NCBI GenBank assembly: GCA_036346375.1
Contig: CM070502.1
Coordinates: 73,920,224 to 73,984,223 of the forward strand
Length of the DNA: 64,000 nt
Direction: 5' to 3'
DNA from: Guadua angustifolia
Lineage: Eukaryota > Streptophyta > Magnoliopsida > Poales > Poaceae
The position numbers were made by a program, and so were the translations under genes. Shown here piece after piece: positions 1-11,749 of the stretch. Under the pieces are notes generated by a model. That model did not search any database. It saw nothing but the letters and a program-made list of their open reading frames with translations, and had not been told where the DNA came from. Numbering within the stretch: the stretch's first letter is position 1; each line of letters begins with the position of its first letter.

Positions 1-130
1 CCCGTGGTTTTTTCCCGTAAGGGTTTTTCACGTTAAATCCGTGTCTTTTGTTCTTGTTGCTTTGATCTTCTTCATCTGTTTTACGCGTCATTTGTCTAGA
101 AGGTCTCTTATCTTGTCTTTTGGTAAACGG
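1..130 (+). repeat. LTR tail fragment, Copia-like
   Basis: The window opens in sequence with the style of the 3' part of a grass Copia LTR: a CCCGTGG/GTAAGGGTTTTTCACG palindromic stretch followed by repeated TTCTTGTTGCTTTGATCTTC-like pyrimidine-rich sequence. I see no coding remains or second LTR. The element lies mostly outside the window, so its boundaries cannot be set. This is a resemblance judged by eye. Confidence 0.35.
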
Positions 131-1204
131 CATTGTCATGTTTATTTCTGTTTGCAGTGCTCGGAAACAGCTGAAAGTACAATTTGACGATAGTCCAACC
201 TATGCAGAAAAGACGGCAGCTCCTCGGTGGCTGGTAGTGCTTTGTTAGCTGTCTGAAAGTACTGCTGTAACTTCCATTTAGTCCTAATGCGTCACGATCT
301 CCCCACAATATGATTTTTGTACAGTTAAATTCCAATAAATCTGATTTCGTTGTACATGATGGGAAAAAGGCCAAGAATACCAGTGACCAAGGTCCTCCTA
401 ATTTTGGAATGCCATGAAAATTTGACTATGACATTTCATTTTGCTAAAATATTGGTGATGCCGCTATTACTTCTTAGCTAATCTGTAGTTACTTCATCAG
501 AAAATGCGCCTTTGGTCCAGGCTCCACTACCTTGTACCTCTCATGGAGTCATGGGTATTTGATAAAGTAATGTAAAACTTTGTCATTGTTTCCTACATTG
601 ATCTTACCTGTTAAGAAGATGTTCAATGTATGTCACTTTTCCAGGACCTCTACAACTACAAGCACGTTGGCAACACGCACAAATGCTGCCACTGAGACCG
701 CTAAAGCTAATGCAACTGGAAATAATGACACGGTCAATATCTTGCCTATTCTACTCTTTTTGTTACATTCTTTTTCGAGACTGATCTCTTGAAAGGATTT
801 TCTTGAATATAAATGTTGTGGCTGGCAAATACTACACTCTATCACCTGCAGCTTTCCCTGGTTAAAAATGGTGGCCCTACAAAGACATGCAAGGGAAGTA
901 TTACCCATGTCTACGTGAGTCATCTCATCCAAATGCATATAAAGAAAGAAAAGGCATCACAAAGCCCGAGTAAAACCCGAGGAAAGATCACACAACCGCA
1001 TTTCAAGGTCTCCAAAAGGCTCGACCTTAAATAAGAACAATGTTCAGGACGAGATGTTCTACGCTGTGCATTTTGATGTGAGGCTCCCGGTTCAGCTGAT
1101 CGAAAAATGGTGAGCATGACTCCTTGCATTGGCTCCGCTACTTCAATTTCTTCTGTACTTCTGTCTGAAGATGTTGTGATGCTCCTTTCAGGTCAGTGGT
1201 AATT

Positions 1205-1703
1205 ATCTGAACTTGCCCCACTTCTGCGGCCTTGCCAGGGGCCAGAACATGTTCAGTATTTACGTCCCCAGATCACTCCCCGCGGTGCAATGCCGTATCC
1301 GTTCCCGCATCTTCCTTACAGCAGAGGGAATTTAGCACCTGCAGCAGCACTTCAGCAGGTTTTCCCTTCGCAGTTCGCTGAACATGTTAGAACATCACAA
1401 TTTGCAATGTAGAGAAATGCAGTCATCTCATTACTGATTATAGCCTGATACAGTTGAAATGGGGTCTCATTACATCTTGTCTGTCGTTGTCGAGTAGCAG
1501 ATGCCACAGTGCATCTGCAATCCGGGTTACGCGCTGCGCTCCAGCCACGGCCAGATGCTACTCCGCCAGCGGCAGGGCAGAACAGGCTTCAGGACATGTC
1601 TTCCCAGCGGCCGATGCCGGTGATCCCTCCTTTGGCGATGCCGCCACAGACGGAGCTCTTCTGCGCGCCGTATCAGGGTGGCAGCGACTGCAGCTCAGAT
1701 TGA
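1205..1703 (+). CDS. Possible 3' exons of an unrecognised gene
   Basis: Two open stretches look protein-like but I do not recognise them. The first, ending at a TAG at 1410-1412, is proline/glutamine-rich (around MPYPFPHLPYSRGN). The second, after a plausible AG acceptor near 1500, ends at a TGA at 1701-1703 and encodes a Pro/Gln/Met-rich tail finishing in APYQGGSDCSSD. The two are not joined by an obvious donor, so they could be alternative ends, a pseudogene or chance. A Thr/Ala-rich open stretch at 640-745 could be another exon. No start codon or domain is visible; any upstream part would lie left of the window or in unrecognised exons. No function is proposed. Confidence 0.25.
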
Positions 1704-1866
1704 TCTAGTGGGTGCTAGTGCTGTGTTGAACTTAAAAATCAATCCCTGGTGTTGTGTTTAACCTGACAAAAGATGTTTATATGATGATTACATCAGCGGT
1801 GTTATGTCAAAGCTGAAGAGGCCGAGCTGTAATTAATATAATTTGCAGTGCATTTACATAATATTA

Positions 1867-2083
1867 GGGGTGTTTCTCTACTAAAATCCGTAGGGTTGGT
1901 GGAGCAGAATATTCCTAACTCCAGAAATTTATAAAACTGAAGCTGTGGGTACATTAAGAGTGTTTAGATCGGTCATCTTGTTTATATTTTAGATTAAAAA
2001 TATAAACTTAATTCATTTTATTCTAACGTACAAGCTTCAGATCTAACGTAAAGCTGGGATCTAGAGCTCTACCAAATAGGGCC
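1867..2083. mobile_element. Tourist-like MITE, copy 1 of a three-copy family
   Basis: The ends resemble the GGGTGTGTTTGGTAG / CTACCAAACATGCCC termini of the better preserved copy at 25862-26050. The interior shares the segment running from 'attaagagtgtttagat' through 'gagctctaccaaa'. It is flanked by TTA on the left and TAA on the right, a decayed 3-bp PIF/Harbinger-type target duplication. There is no coding capacity. Confidence 0.7.
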
Positions 2084-2223
2084 TAAGGCTCTCCCAATTT
2101 TGGTACGTATATTATTATTTTCATAGTTTTTCTTTTTAAAAAAATTGGTCTAAGAAAATTGGAGCTTTCTCTCAAATTTGTGTACATATATAGTGAAATT
2201 AAGCACATTCTTAAAAAAAATTA

Positions 2224-2437
2224 CTCCCTCCGTTCTTGACACTTTTCCAGTCAAAATTCGTTGTCTTCAATCAATAATATGTTTCCAAATATTTAGATCG
2301 GTCGTATTTTGTCATAAGTAATACTTTCATAGTACTATACTCCCACAATAATTTGTAAATCTATCAGTGCAAAATTCACCGTTAAAGTTTTAATCTTGTA
2401 GACCGTGAAAAGTAAACATATTCTGAAACAAAGGGAG
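2224..2437. mobile_element. Stowaway-like MITE
   Basis: A 214-bp AT-rich element begins CTCCCTCCGTTC and ends with the near inverse, AACAAAGGGAG. TA dinucleotides lie directly outside both ends. TA target sites and CTCCCTCCGT termini are the hallmark of grass Stowaway (Tc1/mariner-derived) MITEs. It lies about 670 bp upstream of the coiled-coil/EAR gene. Confidence 0.8.
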
Positions 2438-3111
2438 TATTAATTTTGTACGAAATAGTTTGATAAACTAGAATACTATTCTGGTGAACTTGGAACGGTG
2501 GGAAACTTGTGATTAGATTGGGCTCTAAAGGGATAGGTTCTCGTTCCGTCATCACTGTAACTACAACTTAAACAATCACTTACTGTCCTACGACTGTATT
2601 GGATCCGTTAAAAAGTTATCTGAGGCAATCATTGCCCAGGCCAGTTTCGAGGGCAGCGGTGGCCGGTGGGCTAGCTGTTGCCGGATGAGGAGCACTGTTC
2701 GTAGTACGGCGGCGGCAGGAAATTTAGATGAAACGCCATCACCGGGCGGTGGTGAGCGGGCTGGTCAGGAGGCTGCTGCGGCGGCGGCGCCGCTGCTTGA
2801 TGGCCGCCATCCCAGTGGTCGCGAGGAAGCAGCACAGGCTTGTCCGTGGCAGAGCAGAGAAGCAAGCAAGCCAAGAAAAATCCGCTATGATGAAGGTCAG
2901 GCAAGGCGGACCCCACCTGTCATCGTCCGTAAACGCCACTCCGCGGTTACCCAATCCCCACTACCGGCCGGCACGTGGCGCTACGGGAGGCCCCCGCCTT
3001 CCCCTGCCTCCCTCTACTAAACCACCAACCCAAACCAATCCGCGCCCGTCCTTCCCCTCGCTCGCACGCGCACGGAGCCCAAATCTCTTCCAAGATCCCT
3101 CTCCCCCGGCC

Positions 3112-4467
3112 ATGGCGGCTGCCGCTTCCGCCTCTGCTGCTGCTGCCTGCGCCCAGGAAGAGTTCACTGAGGGCGAGCTCGAGGTGGCCGCCATTCTCCG
3201 CGACCTCCCGGCCATCGTGCGAGCGCGATGCCACCGCCGCCGCCGCCGCCGCCCGGAGATTCCTTCCTGGGGGAGGCGCCGGCCCAGGACCTTGCCGGTG
3301 GAGAAGCCCGCCGCCGTTGCTGATAGGGGGGATGGAGCCGCCAGCCCCGACACGCCGCTCGTGTTCCCCGAGGAGAGCGGGGAGGAGGAGGCGGCGGTCA
3401 AGAAGGCGAGGACGCCTCACGAACAGGTGAGCGGATTGCGAGATCTGTGTGCTCGCCTTGAGCCCTTGCTTGCTTAATTTACTCTCCCAGTTTAATTTAT
3501 TACTTCAATTTCGTTGGTATGAATATGTTTTGTACGTTCGTTCGTTCGTTCGTTTGCTCAGTGGGTGCAGGAGCAGCGCGGCGTGCTCGCGAGCTTGTCA
3601 CAAGAAAACGCCCATCTTTTGAAGGTTCGTGACCTCTTTTTCTTTAACTCTTTTTTAGCGATCCTGCAGAACGAGATGTCTGTTGCTCTGCTGGATTAAT
3701 TAGCTCGAGTGATCAGCCTGATTCACCGATCTTGATCACAAATCGTTACGGTTTTAAATTGAAAACAGCAAATTGAGGAGTACAGAGCCCGGCTGCAGAG
3801 CTCGAGAAGCACCAACGACAGCCTGAAGCAGATGCAGAGCAAGGTGTGCGCGCGAGAAAGAATTCCTTCCCCTATGAATCTCTCTCGCTCTCTCTGTTCG
3901 ATCGATCCAATTGTTACTTGTAGATGTAGTCTAGTGTTTGTACTGTGATTCCTTGCGCCGCAAATTCTTGGCTCAGAGTTTGCGTCCAAGGAAGAGGAAG
4001 ATGAGACCTTTCCAAATAGAGATAGTCCCCCATTTACAATACCAAGTTTATACTATAGTATTTGCTTTCCTCTTTTTGGTTGCTTCCTTTCCTGCATCTA
4101 GGCCTCATGTCTTGGCTAGCCATACAGGTGCAGTACACTCCTATCCTGTGCGTGAGCAGAGGCTAATGTATCTTGCTACGTGTCGCTTTTGCAGCTACGG
4201 CAGCGGCAGCAGGAGGAAGAGGAGCGGAAGCTGCGGGCGGAGACGGCGGTCATCGGTCGGCCGGCGCTGGGGCTGGGGCTGGACCTGAACGAGCCTGCGG
4301 ACGAGGACGAGGAGGCCAAGGCAAAGGCACAGGCGGCCGCGGTGGAATGGTGCCACCGGGGGCAGCAGCGGGCGATGATGTACAAGGCGGCGGAGGCGCG
4401 GCGGCGGCGGCGGGAGATCCGGCAGGCCAAGGCGGCGGCGGCGAGCAGGACGCGGCGTGTAGGTTAA
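3112..4467 (+). CDS. Coiled-coil protein with EAR-type LxLxL motif
   Basis: Four exons, 3112-3426, 3562-3624, 3769-3843 and 4195-4467, join in phase 0 at GT..AG introns into 241 codons. The N-terminal third is Ala/Arg/Glu-rich and disordered-looking with an acidic patch. Residues about 107-165 (WVQEQRGVLASLSQENAHLL, then QIEEYRARLQ and a KQMQSKLRQRQQEEEER run) form a likely coiled coil, so it may dimerise. Residues 176-184 read LGLGLDLNE, which matches both the LxLxL and DLN forms of the plant EAR repression motif that recruits TOPLESS/SAP18 corepressors. The C-terminus is Arg/Lys/Ala-rich and could be nuclear-localising. There is no basic region typical of bZIP before the coiled coil, and no zinc finger. 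The start is the first ATG in a GC-rich exon after an untranslated leader. Role as a corepressor-recruiting nuclear protein is inference. Confidence 0.8.
3535..3555. repeat. (TTCG)n microsatellite in intron 1
   Basis: About five tandem copies of the tetranucleotide TTCG end a few bases before the exon 2 acceptor of the coiled-coil/EAR gene, in the position of the polypyrimidine tract. Confidence 0.9.
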
Positions 4468-4665
4468 GGATTCGTACGGTGATTGGCCAGTGCCAACTGC
4501 CAAGTCCACTTCTTTTTGGTGCTGCAGCATTTTGCTTGCAATTCTGCGAGCTTTGTTTTCCGAGTTACTTCTATTTAAGTTACATATGTGAAGCAAACAG
4601 AGGATAAGAAATCAATACTAGTCCCTCCGACCTTGGTCATAAATAGTTATCATTCTGAATGTTAG

Positions 4666-4933
4666 AAAAATATCTAGTATAAATAGCTATTCAGTGTTAA
4701 AATACTAACATCCATCGTAAGTCATCCGATCTATCATATACGGCTCAAATTGAGAGTGATGGAAGCCCCTCATGGAATGAGGAGAGAAATAAAGGGGGGT
4801 TTTCGTAAAACCGTTTAAGTGATAAGGGGTTCCACCCCTCTCAATCTGAGCCGCACATGATAGATCGGATGGGCCACGATGGATGTTAGCATTTTAGCAC
4901 TAAATACCCATTTACACTAGATATTTCCCCCTT
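4666..4933. mobile_element. Long-TIR foldback MITE (MULE/hAT-like)
   Basis: About 90 bp on the left (AAATATCTAGTATAAATAG ... GGCTCAAATTGAGAG) is repeated inverted on the right (CTCTCAATCTGAGCC ... CTAGATATTT) at roughly 85% identity by eye. The arms are separated by about 85 bp. The 8-mer AATGTTAG lies outside both ends (4658-4665 and 4934-4941) and is a plausible target duplication. Long inverted repeats with 8-9 bp duplications suit Mutator-like foldback elements; hAT is the alternative. It is non-coding and sits 200 bp downstream of the coiled-coil/EAR gene. Confidence 0.75.
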
Positions 4934-4999
4934 AATGTTAGTGTAGCCAAATTTTCAAAAATTTAATCTTTATATCTTTTTAAACATTGAAATTAAATA

Positions 5000-7900
5000 C
5001 ATGAAAATCATATTTATAGATTTGTCTCAAAAATACTTTTATAATATCATAAATTTATTAGGCTTTATAGATATATTATAATAAAAAATAGTAGTCGAAA
5101 CTGTATTTTAGAGACCGTAGATGTTTAAATCTGTCTGCTAGTTGACTGAGGTGGTATTACTAGTTGTTGTGGATCATAATCGCTCGTTGTTCTCCGCTTT
5201 AGCGCTGCTGGGCCTGGAACCCTCCACGCGTGGTGATGTTATGCTCCTCCTACGACTGTGCGGGCCTTATTGCTGTTGTGGGCTCATCTTCCCCTTCTGA
5301 GTTTCTATCTCCCGTCGACAATACTCGGATATTTATTTGGCGCCAAGAAAAAAAAATGGATCTTTGGTGAATAGATAGATACCTCTAAATATCAAAGTAG
5401 TATATAAATATATGTATATGTATAAATCATGTCCATCTTGCTTCTAATCTTGAGTGTAACGCAGATGCAGTAGTACCGGGATTTATGCATTTCTTTTTTA
5501 AAGTTGTATAAATATTAAAGTATGATTAAATGGTAGATTGTGATTACTTATCACTTCGTTTGTTTTAAGATTTGTACAACTTTTACAAGGAGGAAAAGCA
5601 TAGCCCGAAAAGAAAATAATATATTTCCAAGTATTCCTTTCGTCCAATTTTCCAAGTCGTGTTTTTTGAATGTCTAATTTTATGAGTCGTATTTTTTGAA
5701 TGGTCTTGTCCATTATTCATAAATATAGGATGCATTTCATATTTTAAAGCAAAATTAGTGTGGTGTTCCTTCTGTAACCCTAATAAATATTTACCTTTAT
5801 TTTATTTACATGTGTATGTTGGCTGTAATGCTTAATTATGATAATTATAGATAATATAGTTTTTTTTAATATCTTTTCGGTTTATATGATAAAAAGAAAT
5901 ACATGTTATAAGCGTAGATAAAGAGGGTACTATTGAAATCCATGTATTTATCTGTTTATTTTGTCCCTTCAAGATAGATGCACTGTCCCGGGCCACTCTC
6001 CCGAGCAAATTAACTAATCCCAACAACTAAAATTTACTGCGGACCGGATCGGGCCCGAGCAGCTTTAAACTTAAAACCCATAGTCACATCTTCACTGCAG
6101 ATCAGAGGCCGTAGCACGGCACCCTCGACCCTCGTCATGGTTAATTCGTGGCTGATGATACCTCATCACCTTAAAGGTTCTTCTTCGCTGTCTTGTCCAA
6201 CGCGGTGAGAAAGTGACGAACCGCCGCCTAGAAACCAAAAGCCGGAAAGTTTATGTAACATCTGGACTTTAATCGAAAATTCATCGAGCATATCAAGTAA
6301 CGAAATCAAACATTTGATGTTTTGAAATTTACAATCGTATTCAAATAATACTATGATCCTATTTCATATAATAGTATTATTTGTGTGGTGTAATAAGTGG
6401 GTGATTTTGCTATATAGGACGATATGCTGACTAACTTAGGTCAATGATATGTGGGGCCCGTACTGATTTCTCTTTTGCCGAGGTACTAATCAGGCTTCTA
6501 TTTAAATTGGATTACAATGTTTGCATGTCAAATATCTATTTTCATAGTTCACGTGAAGTTTCTAACCCAGAATTTGCCACCCTGACAATTTTACGCCTGT
6601 GAACACTAGAGGCAGTTTACTCCTTGAAAAATAAGATGCACAGTAACAAGATGTAGATCTAGGAAGTAAACTCATCTGGATCTGGATGTGCAGGATCTAG
6701 CTCCATTGCATGGTAGTATGGTACAATCTTCCTTTTTCTATCATCAAAATTAATCAGTGCACCTATATTTGCTAAAATAAAGAAACACACAGTGCAGTAA
6801 GCACAACAAGTATAAGGGCATGCATAACAATGTGATATCAGCTGTCTATATACTTTGCCATATAAGATTTTTGCTAACATGGAAGAGAGAGAAGGAGGAA
6901 ATAGATTATAGTTGTCTCTTTGTGAATAGAGGATCATATAGATGGTATAAAACACCATTACGTGACTACGTGAGTTATTATCTACAATAAGCACTTTTTC
7001 ATGCCATATTTAAAAGTTTATAGAATCTTATAGATATGATATAAGATGCTATATTTTGTAAAAGTTGTCTTTAGTTTTATCTTTACATGATATGGAGAAG
7101 TCTATAAACAATAATTGTGTCACTATTGTGCATGCTATAAGAAACAAGCAAGTAAACATAGATGAGATTAGGGTGGGTGTAGGGTTCATAGTATCGACAA
7201 AATCAGTCTATTTTCGCAAATTTTGACCATACTGGTCTAGCTTGAGAAACGGAGTTGGTCGATAAATTGGTCCAATTTAAATTCAAAAAAATTAGAAATT
7301 TTAGAAAAAATCATCCAAAAGTTCCCTAAAATTAGTATTAATAGCTTTTTAACATTTGCCATGAATTTTTTCTGAAATTCCCTGATTTTAAGACGTTTGT
7401 TGAGCAAAAATGAATATAGATAATAGGATCGGGAAACATTGCAACTCGATTTTTTTTACTAATATAGCATTCATATAGGTCCAACATGATATATGTGTGA
7501 TAATGAAAGGACGACAAAATTATGTGAAGTGCAAACATTCATTTTCGGTGATAAGTGTTGATTTCAAATGTCATATGCTATGGATATTTAGCTGTGGACT
7601 TTGGATTGATTTGTGGATGATATTGAAATTAAAGTTTATTTGTTGAGATATTATTGCTAAATGCCTACATTACAACTTGAGATTGTCTAAAATATAGCAA
7701 AGGTCATGCCTAAATTCTGCCATATTTTTTCATAGTTGTGCTATTATTGCAAAACGTGTACTTTATAACTTAACATTGTCTTAAAATGTAGAAAAGGTTA
7801 TGTTAGATTTTTTTTTCATATTTTCTTATATATTTTGTATATATTTCTTATATTTTTTCCCTGATTTTCTAGTCCTTTGCCGGGTTTTTACAAATTTTTT

Positions 7901-8640
7901 ATTATTTATGCAACCTTTTCCCAAATTTCTTGATTTTTTTTAATTTCTGCTGAGTGTGTCAATTTTCGCCGTAAACCGATCGACTCTCGAATTATTTCAC
8001 AGTTGTTTGACTGCCCAGTTCAAAACGTATAACTTTGAATTTTATTCGGTTTCTATCAATTTTTGATGAAATTCGCTACTGTCACGTAAGCAATTTTCGA
8101 CATCGATTCGGTAATGTAAACCTTGTTTGGGAGTGACATGGAGTTTGCTATCTAAAACCTCTATTTCGTTCATGTACTAGTCTCTTCACTTTGTAGCCCC
8201 CAAAGAACTATTTTTTTTCGGAACTAGCTTTCGTGCGAGTCTTCATTTTTTTTTTGCAAATATGGCCTTTGGTCCGCAAACCCCATGCACGGAGAGCGTA
8301 GAAAATACAAATCCCACGCACGGGGAGCGTAGAAAAAACCAAGAAAAGCCGAATACCGTGTCACCGCAGAGCGGCAAACCGAATGTTGTGCCACCGCACT
8401 ACGAAAAAATAGAATCCTGCTTGTTTACTCAGCGAAAAATATAAATGCCACGCTGGGGTCGGTAGAATTCCACGGCAATGCAAAATTAAAAAAATTGTCC
8501 TGACATTGAGAAAGTGACGCAGGACTGAGATTGACTCCCTGTTGATTTCGCCGCTGCTTCTCGCTTGAGCTTCAAGGTCTTTTTTATCTAGACCATAAAT
8601 TCGATCCATCTATATAAATTTCTGGTCTAGCTAGATGTAC
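5000..8640. other. AT-rich intergenic region, no supported gene
   Basis: About 3.6 kb of AT-rich DNA with only short chance reading frames. A degenerate tandem of CACGGAGAGCGTAGAAAA-like units lies at 8285-8335, and a MITE-like element lies at 6816-7135. I see no splice-bounded coding sequence. Confidence 0.6.
6816..7135. mobile_element. Possible MITE with GGCATGC termini
   Basis: The left end GGGCATGCATAACAATG and the right end CACTATTGTGCATGC are imperfect inverted repeats. TATAAG occurs just outside both. The interior is AT-rich with imperfect inverted blocks (TCTATATACTTTGCCATAT versus ATATGGAGAAGTCTATA). The duplication length does not fit a standard superfamily cleanly, so the assignment is tentative. 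Confidence 0.35.
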
Positions 8641-8642
8641 AT

Positions 8643-8830
8643 AGGAATGTAAATGGATCGGATACGGGTGAATATTGATCTTTTCGTATTACAATCCATA
8701 TTTTTTTATTCAAACCGGATACGGGCTAGTTAGATACGGATACGAATTTGGATTATTTAGATATAAACATAGGATGGATATATGATGAATTCGGATCAAA
8801 AACGGGTAAAGAACGAATAATGTATGCATA
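8643..8830. mobile_element. hAT-like terminal-type repeat fragment
   Basis: The segment starts TAGGAATGTAAATGGATCGG and continues with repeated GGATACGGG/GATACGGATACG words. This style is common in grass Ac/Ds-like (hAT) subterminal regions. I could not find the opposite terminus or an 8-bp target duplication. A sister sequence lies at 48714-48930. Confidence 0.35.
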
Positions 8831-9234
8831 TATAGAGTAATATATATTAAATCAAACTATACTGATACATAATCATAGAATCAAATTATATATCAATAAA
8901 ACCTAATAGATGCCACAAAAAGAATATGCTACTTAGGATCAATAGAACTAACTAATTTTCAATACTAGATCAATGCCCGTGAGTTGCTACGAAAAATAAA
9001 ATTGGTAACGAAACATAAAGGTCAAGCAATAAATGAAAATTGCGCTACAAGATCAAACATCTATTTCTCCCGATTATAAAAAATTTTATGATTTCTTCTC
9101 CTGTATGAATTAAAACCAAATATATTGTATGTAACAATATATATTACTAATATCAAAAATCAATCAATCATTTTTATCCTTTTTTGAAATTTATATTACC
9201 AGCTCGCGTTCCTCTTCCTCTCGTCATGCCCGCA

Positions 9235-10403
9235 ACGCGCTAATCAATCCCTATGTCAAAACCTAATCAAAAATAATGCGGAAGCGGTAAACTAGGTTTT
9301 GATAATTAAAGCCTAAATCAACTAGGCTCACTAATGCACTAACTAAATTATGTCTCTATACAAGAATTGCTAAATTGAACAAACAATTAATACTAAGCAA
9401 TTCTAATACAATCAAGCAATTTATTAATATACAATAAAGTAAATGCTTGAAGATAAAAGAGACAAGAGGCAACCGATATTTTTCCGTGGTGTTCGGAGAC
9501 TTGCCGGTCTCCCCTAGTCCACGTTGAGGCTAGCCTAAACCCTTGGACCGACTCCACAATGAGTACCCGCCTCGATTCCACTAGATGTGGTTTTTCACGC
9601 TTTCGCAGACTCAACCCAAACCTTCACAAAACTTCACCAGGGCTTCTCACAACCTTGAGAGCTCACCGCGTACGACACTCTACGCCGTCTAGGAGTCGGC
9701 AACCTCCAAGAGTAACAAGCCGAGTCCTCCGCTCGAGTTTCACCTAGCACAACAATTGCGCTTCCAGTGATCACCTAGTGCAACACATACATCAAGCTCT
9801 CCCTCAAGTGCAACATATGCACAAGAGGCTCTCAATCCACTCCTAATCAAAACACATGCAATTACGGATCATTCTTGCTCAAGAATCAACTTGAGGGGAT
9901 GCAACACATGCAAACCACCTCTACACAACTCACATAAGAGCCAAGAGACTTCACAAATGCAACAATCACCTGCCCAAGCCCCCCATGGGGTCTCTTTATA
10001 CCCCACCAAAGAAAACTAACCGTTTGGGGGCAATTCGGAAAGAAATCAAGAAAACACGGTACTCTAGCCCTTATAAGCCCTGGTAATCTCTAGGCCTCGA
10101 AACAACGGCTCGAAAACTAGCAGATTCTTGAAAACCCAGTACTCATGAGAGCCAAAACCCGTAGTACCGCTCGGCGGTAATACTGACCTTCACCCCTAGA
10201 GTAATCTTGCTTTTCACGAAACGAAGAACACCCTTTGCTGGAGAATAACTACCAGCGACCTGGGCTCGGTACTACCGCACCTCCGGTAGTACCGCCCTCA
10301 TGACCCGGTAGTACCAACTTTCAGAGCCGAGCAACACATGCTCTCTAGAATAAAACTACCGGCCACATACATGCGCTAGTGCCGGACTTCCGGTACATCG
10401 GAC
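9235..10403 (-). mobile_element. Outer LTR (minus orientation), 3' part
   Basis: On the minus strand this matches the end portion of the solo LTR at 10404-13784: the TTCCGCATTA block, the AGTCTCCGAACACCACGGAAAA block and several GCATGTGTTGC words. It continues at 13785 after the inserted solo LTR. The terminal ~60-80 bp expected left of 9235 are not recognisable, so this end is truncated or diverged. It is one of three separated pieces of a single LTR (9235-10403, 13785-15550, 23634-23904) totalling about 3.2 kb. Confidence 0.8.
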
Positions 10404-10440
10404 TGTAAGTTCAACCTTCATTAGTTATGGTTTTGGTGTT

Positions 10441-10592
10441 AATGACAAATCTAATCTTGTGTAAATGACAAATCCAATATTAAGTTTATCCCCTAATGCG
10501 ATATTGTTCTTAATGACAAATCTAATCTTGTGTAAATGACAAATCCAATATTAAGTTTATCCCCTAATGCGATATTGTTCTTAATGACAAAT
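10441..10592 (+). repeat. 71-bp tandem repeat in solo LTR
   Basis: Two nearly identical 71-bp units (10441-10511, 10512-10582), each starting AATGACAAATCTAATC and ending ATATTGTTCTT, are followed by the first bases of a third unit. Confidence 0.95.
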
Positions 10593-11749
10593 CTGATATC
10601 GAGACTAACATGTTTGTTTAGAATATCTTTGTTTAGTCTCATCGCATTAAAAAAATAGAAAACCCAAGGTATGTTTGCATATTCATCTTAATATTAGTTG
10701 CATACTTTGGAGTCAAGTTAAAGTATGAATGTCCCCATTATATTAACCACAAACGTGCATCATGTTTCCAAATCCACATATTACATGGATGCACATATTT
10801 AGGGGGAGTTTGTAGTTTAACTTGAAAGTCTCTTTGTATTGATCGATTCGTTATTGACACACATAAGGATCAAGACAAAGAAACTAAATCCTTGAGTATA
10901 TGTTTGAATTGCCTAGTTATAAGTATACTCATGGCAATATAGGATATACTCCAATACGATCAAATTGGATATGTGCATATTATGTCCAAGTCAATTATAT
11001 CTATGCACATATACATGTGGAGTTTATTCTATAGTTGATGACTTAGGGTAATGATCATTTTCATACAATTTACATATAATGGATCATTACTTTTCATCAA
11101 CATGAGTATATGAAAACTTGTGTAGTTAATATATACTTATATCAATTTAATTTAAATTGAGTTCATTTGTCTTGTTAATTATTAAAGAACATTTCATCAT
11201 GTGTTGATGGTGTTTCTTGATTAATTGAGGACAAATGAATAGTTCTTAAGTATAATAAAGCATGAGTTGCATTATTGTACTTAAGACACAATTAAATCAT
11301 TTCAATTGATTTAGGTTGTGCTCAATTGATCTAAAGGCATCCATTATGTGTTAATGGAGTGCAAGAGATAATTGAGACAACCATGCATCTTGGACTAACT
11401 ATTTGTATGAGTTGTGATTAAGTTAGGTCCAAAGATGGATGAGATGATGAGAACGGGACAAGGACGGCATCATGAGTTGATGGGCGTCAAGAGTGGATCC
11501 CGAAGAGGAGTCGAGTAGAGATCCCGGGGGAATATCAAAGTAATGATCATAAAGACCCCAAAGGGGATTGCTTGTGTGGCGGAAGGTATAATTAGATAGG
11601 CTAAGGACTTTTGTAGTCTTTGAGTCTAAGGTTTTATCGCCGTGCTATTAAGAGGGGTCGTTCCTTTTGCTTGAGCTTCATCATGTGTTGGTGATCTCAT
11701 TCCGCGTTCACTCAAGCTCAACCATTTGGATTTGGTTTTTGCATTTGGG

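Noticed and set aside
2685..3020. Open frames upstream of the coiled-coil/EAR gene
   Set aside because: Low-complexity GC-rich frames on both strands; the ATG at 3112 is the one that links to the downstream exons with matching phase.
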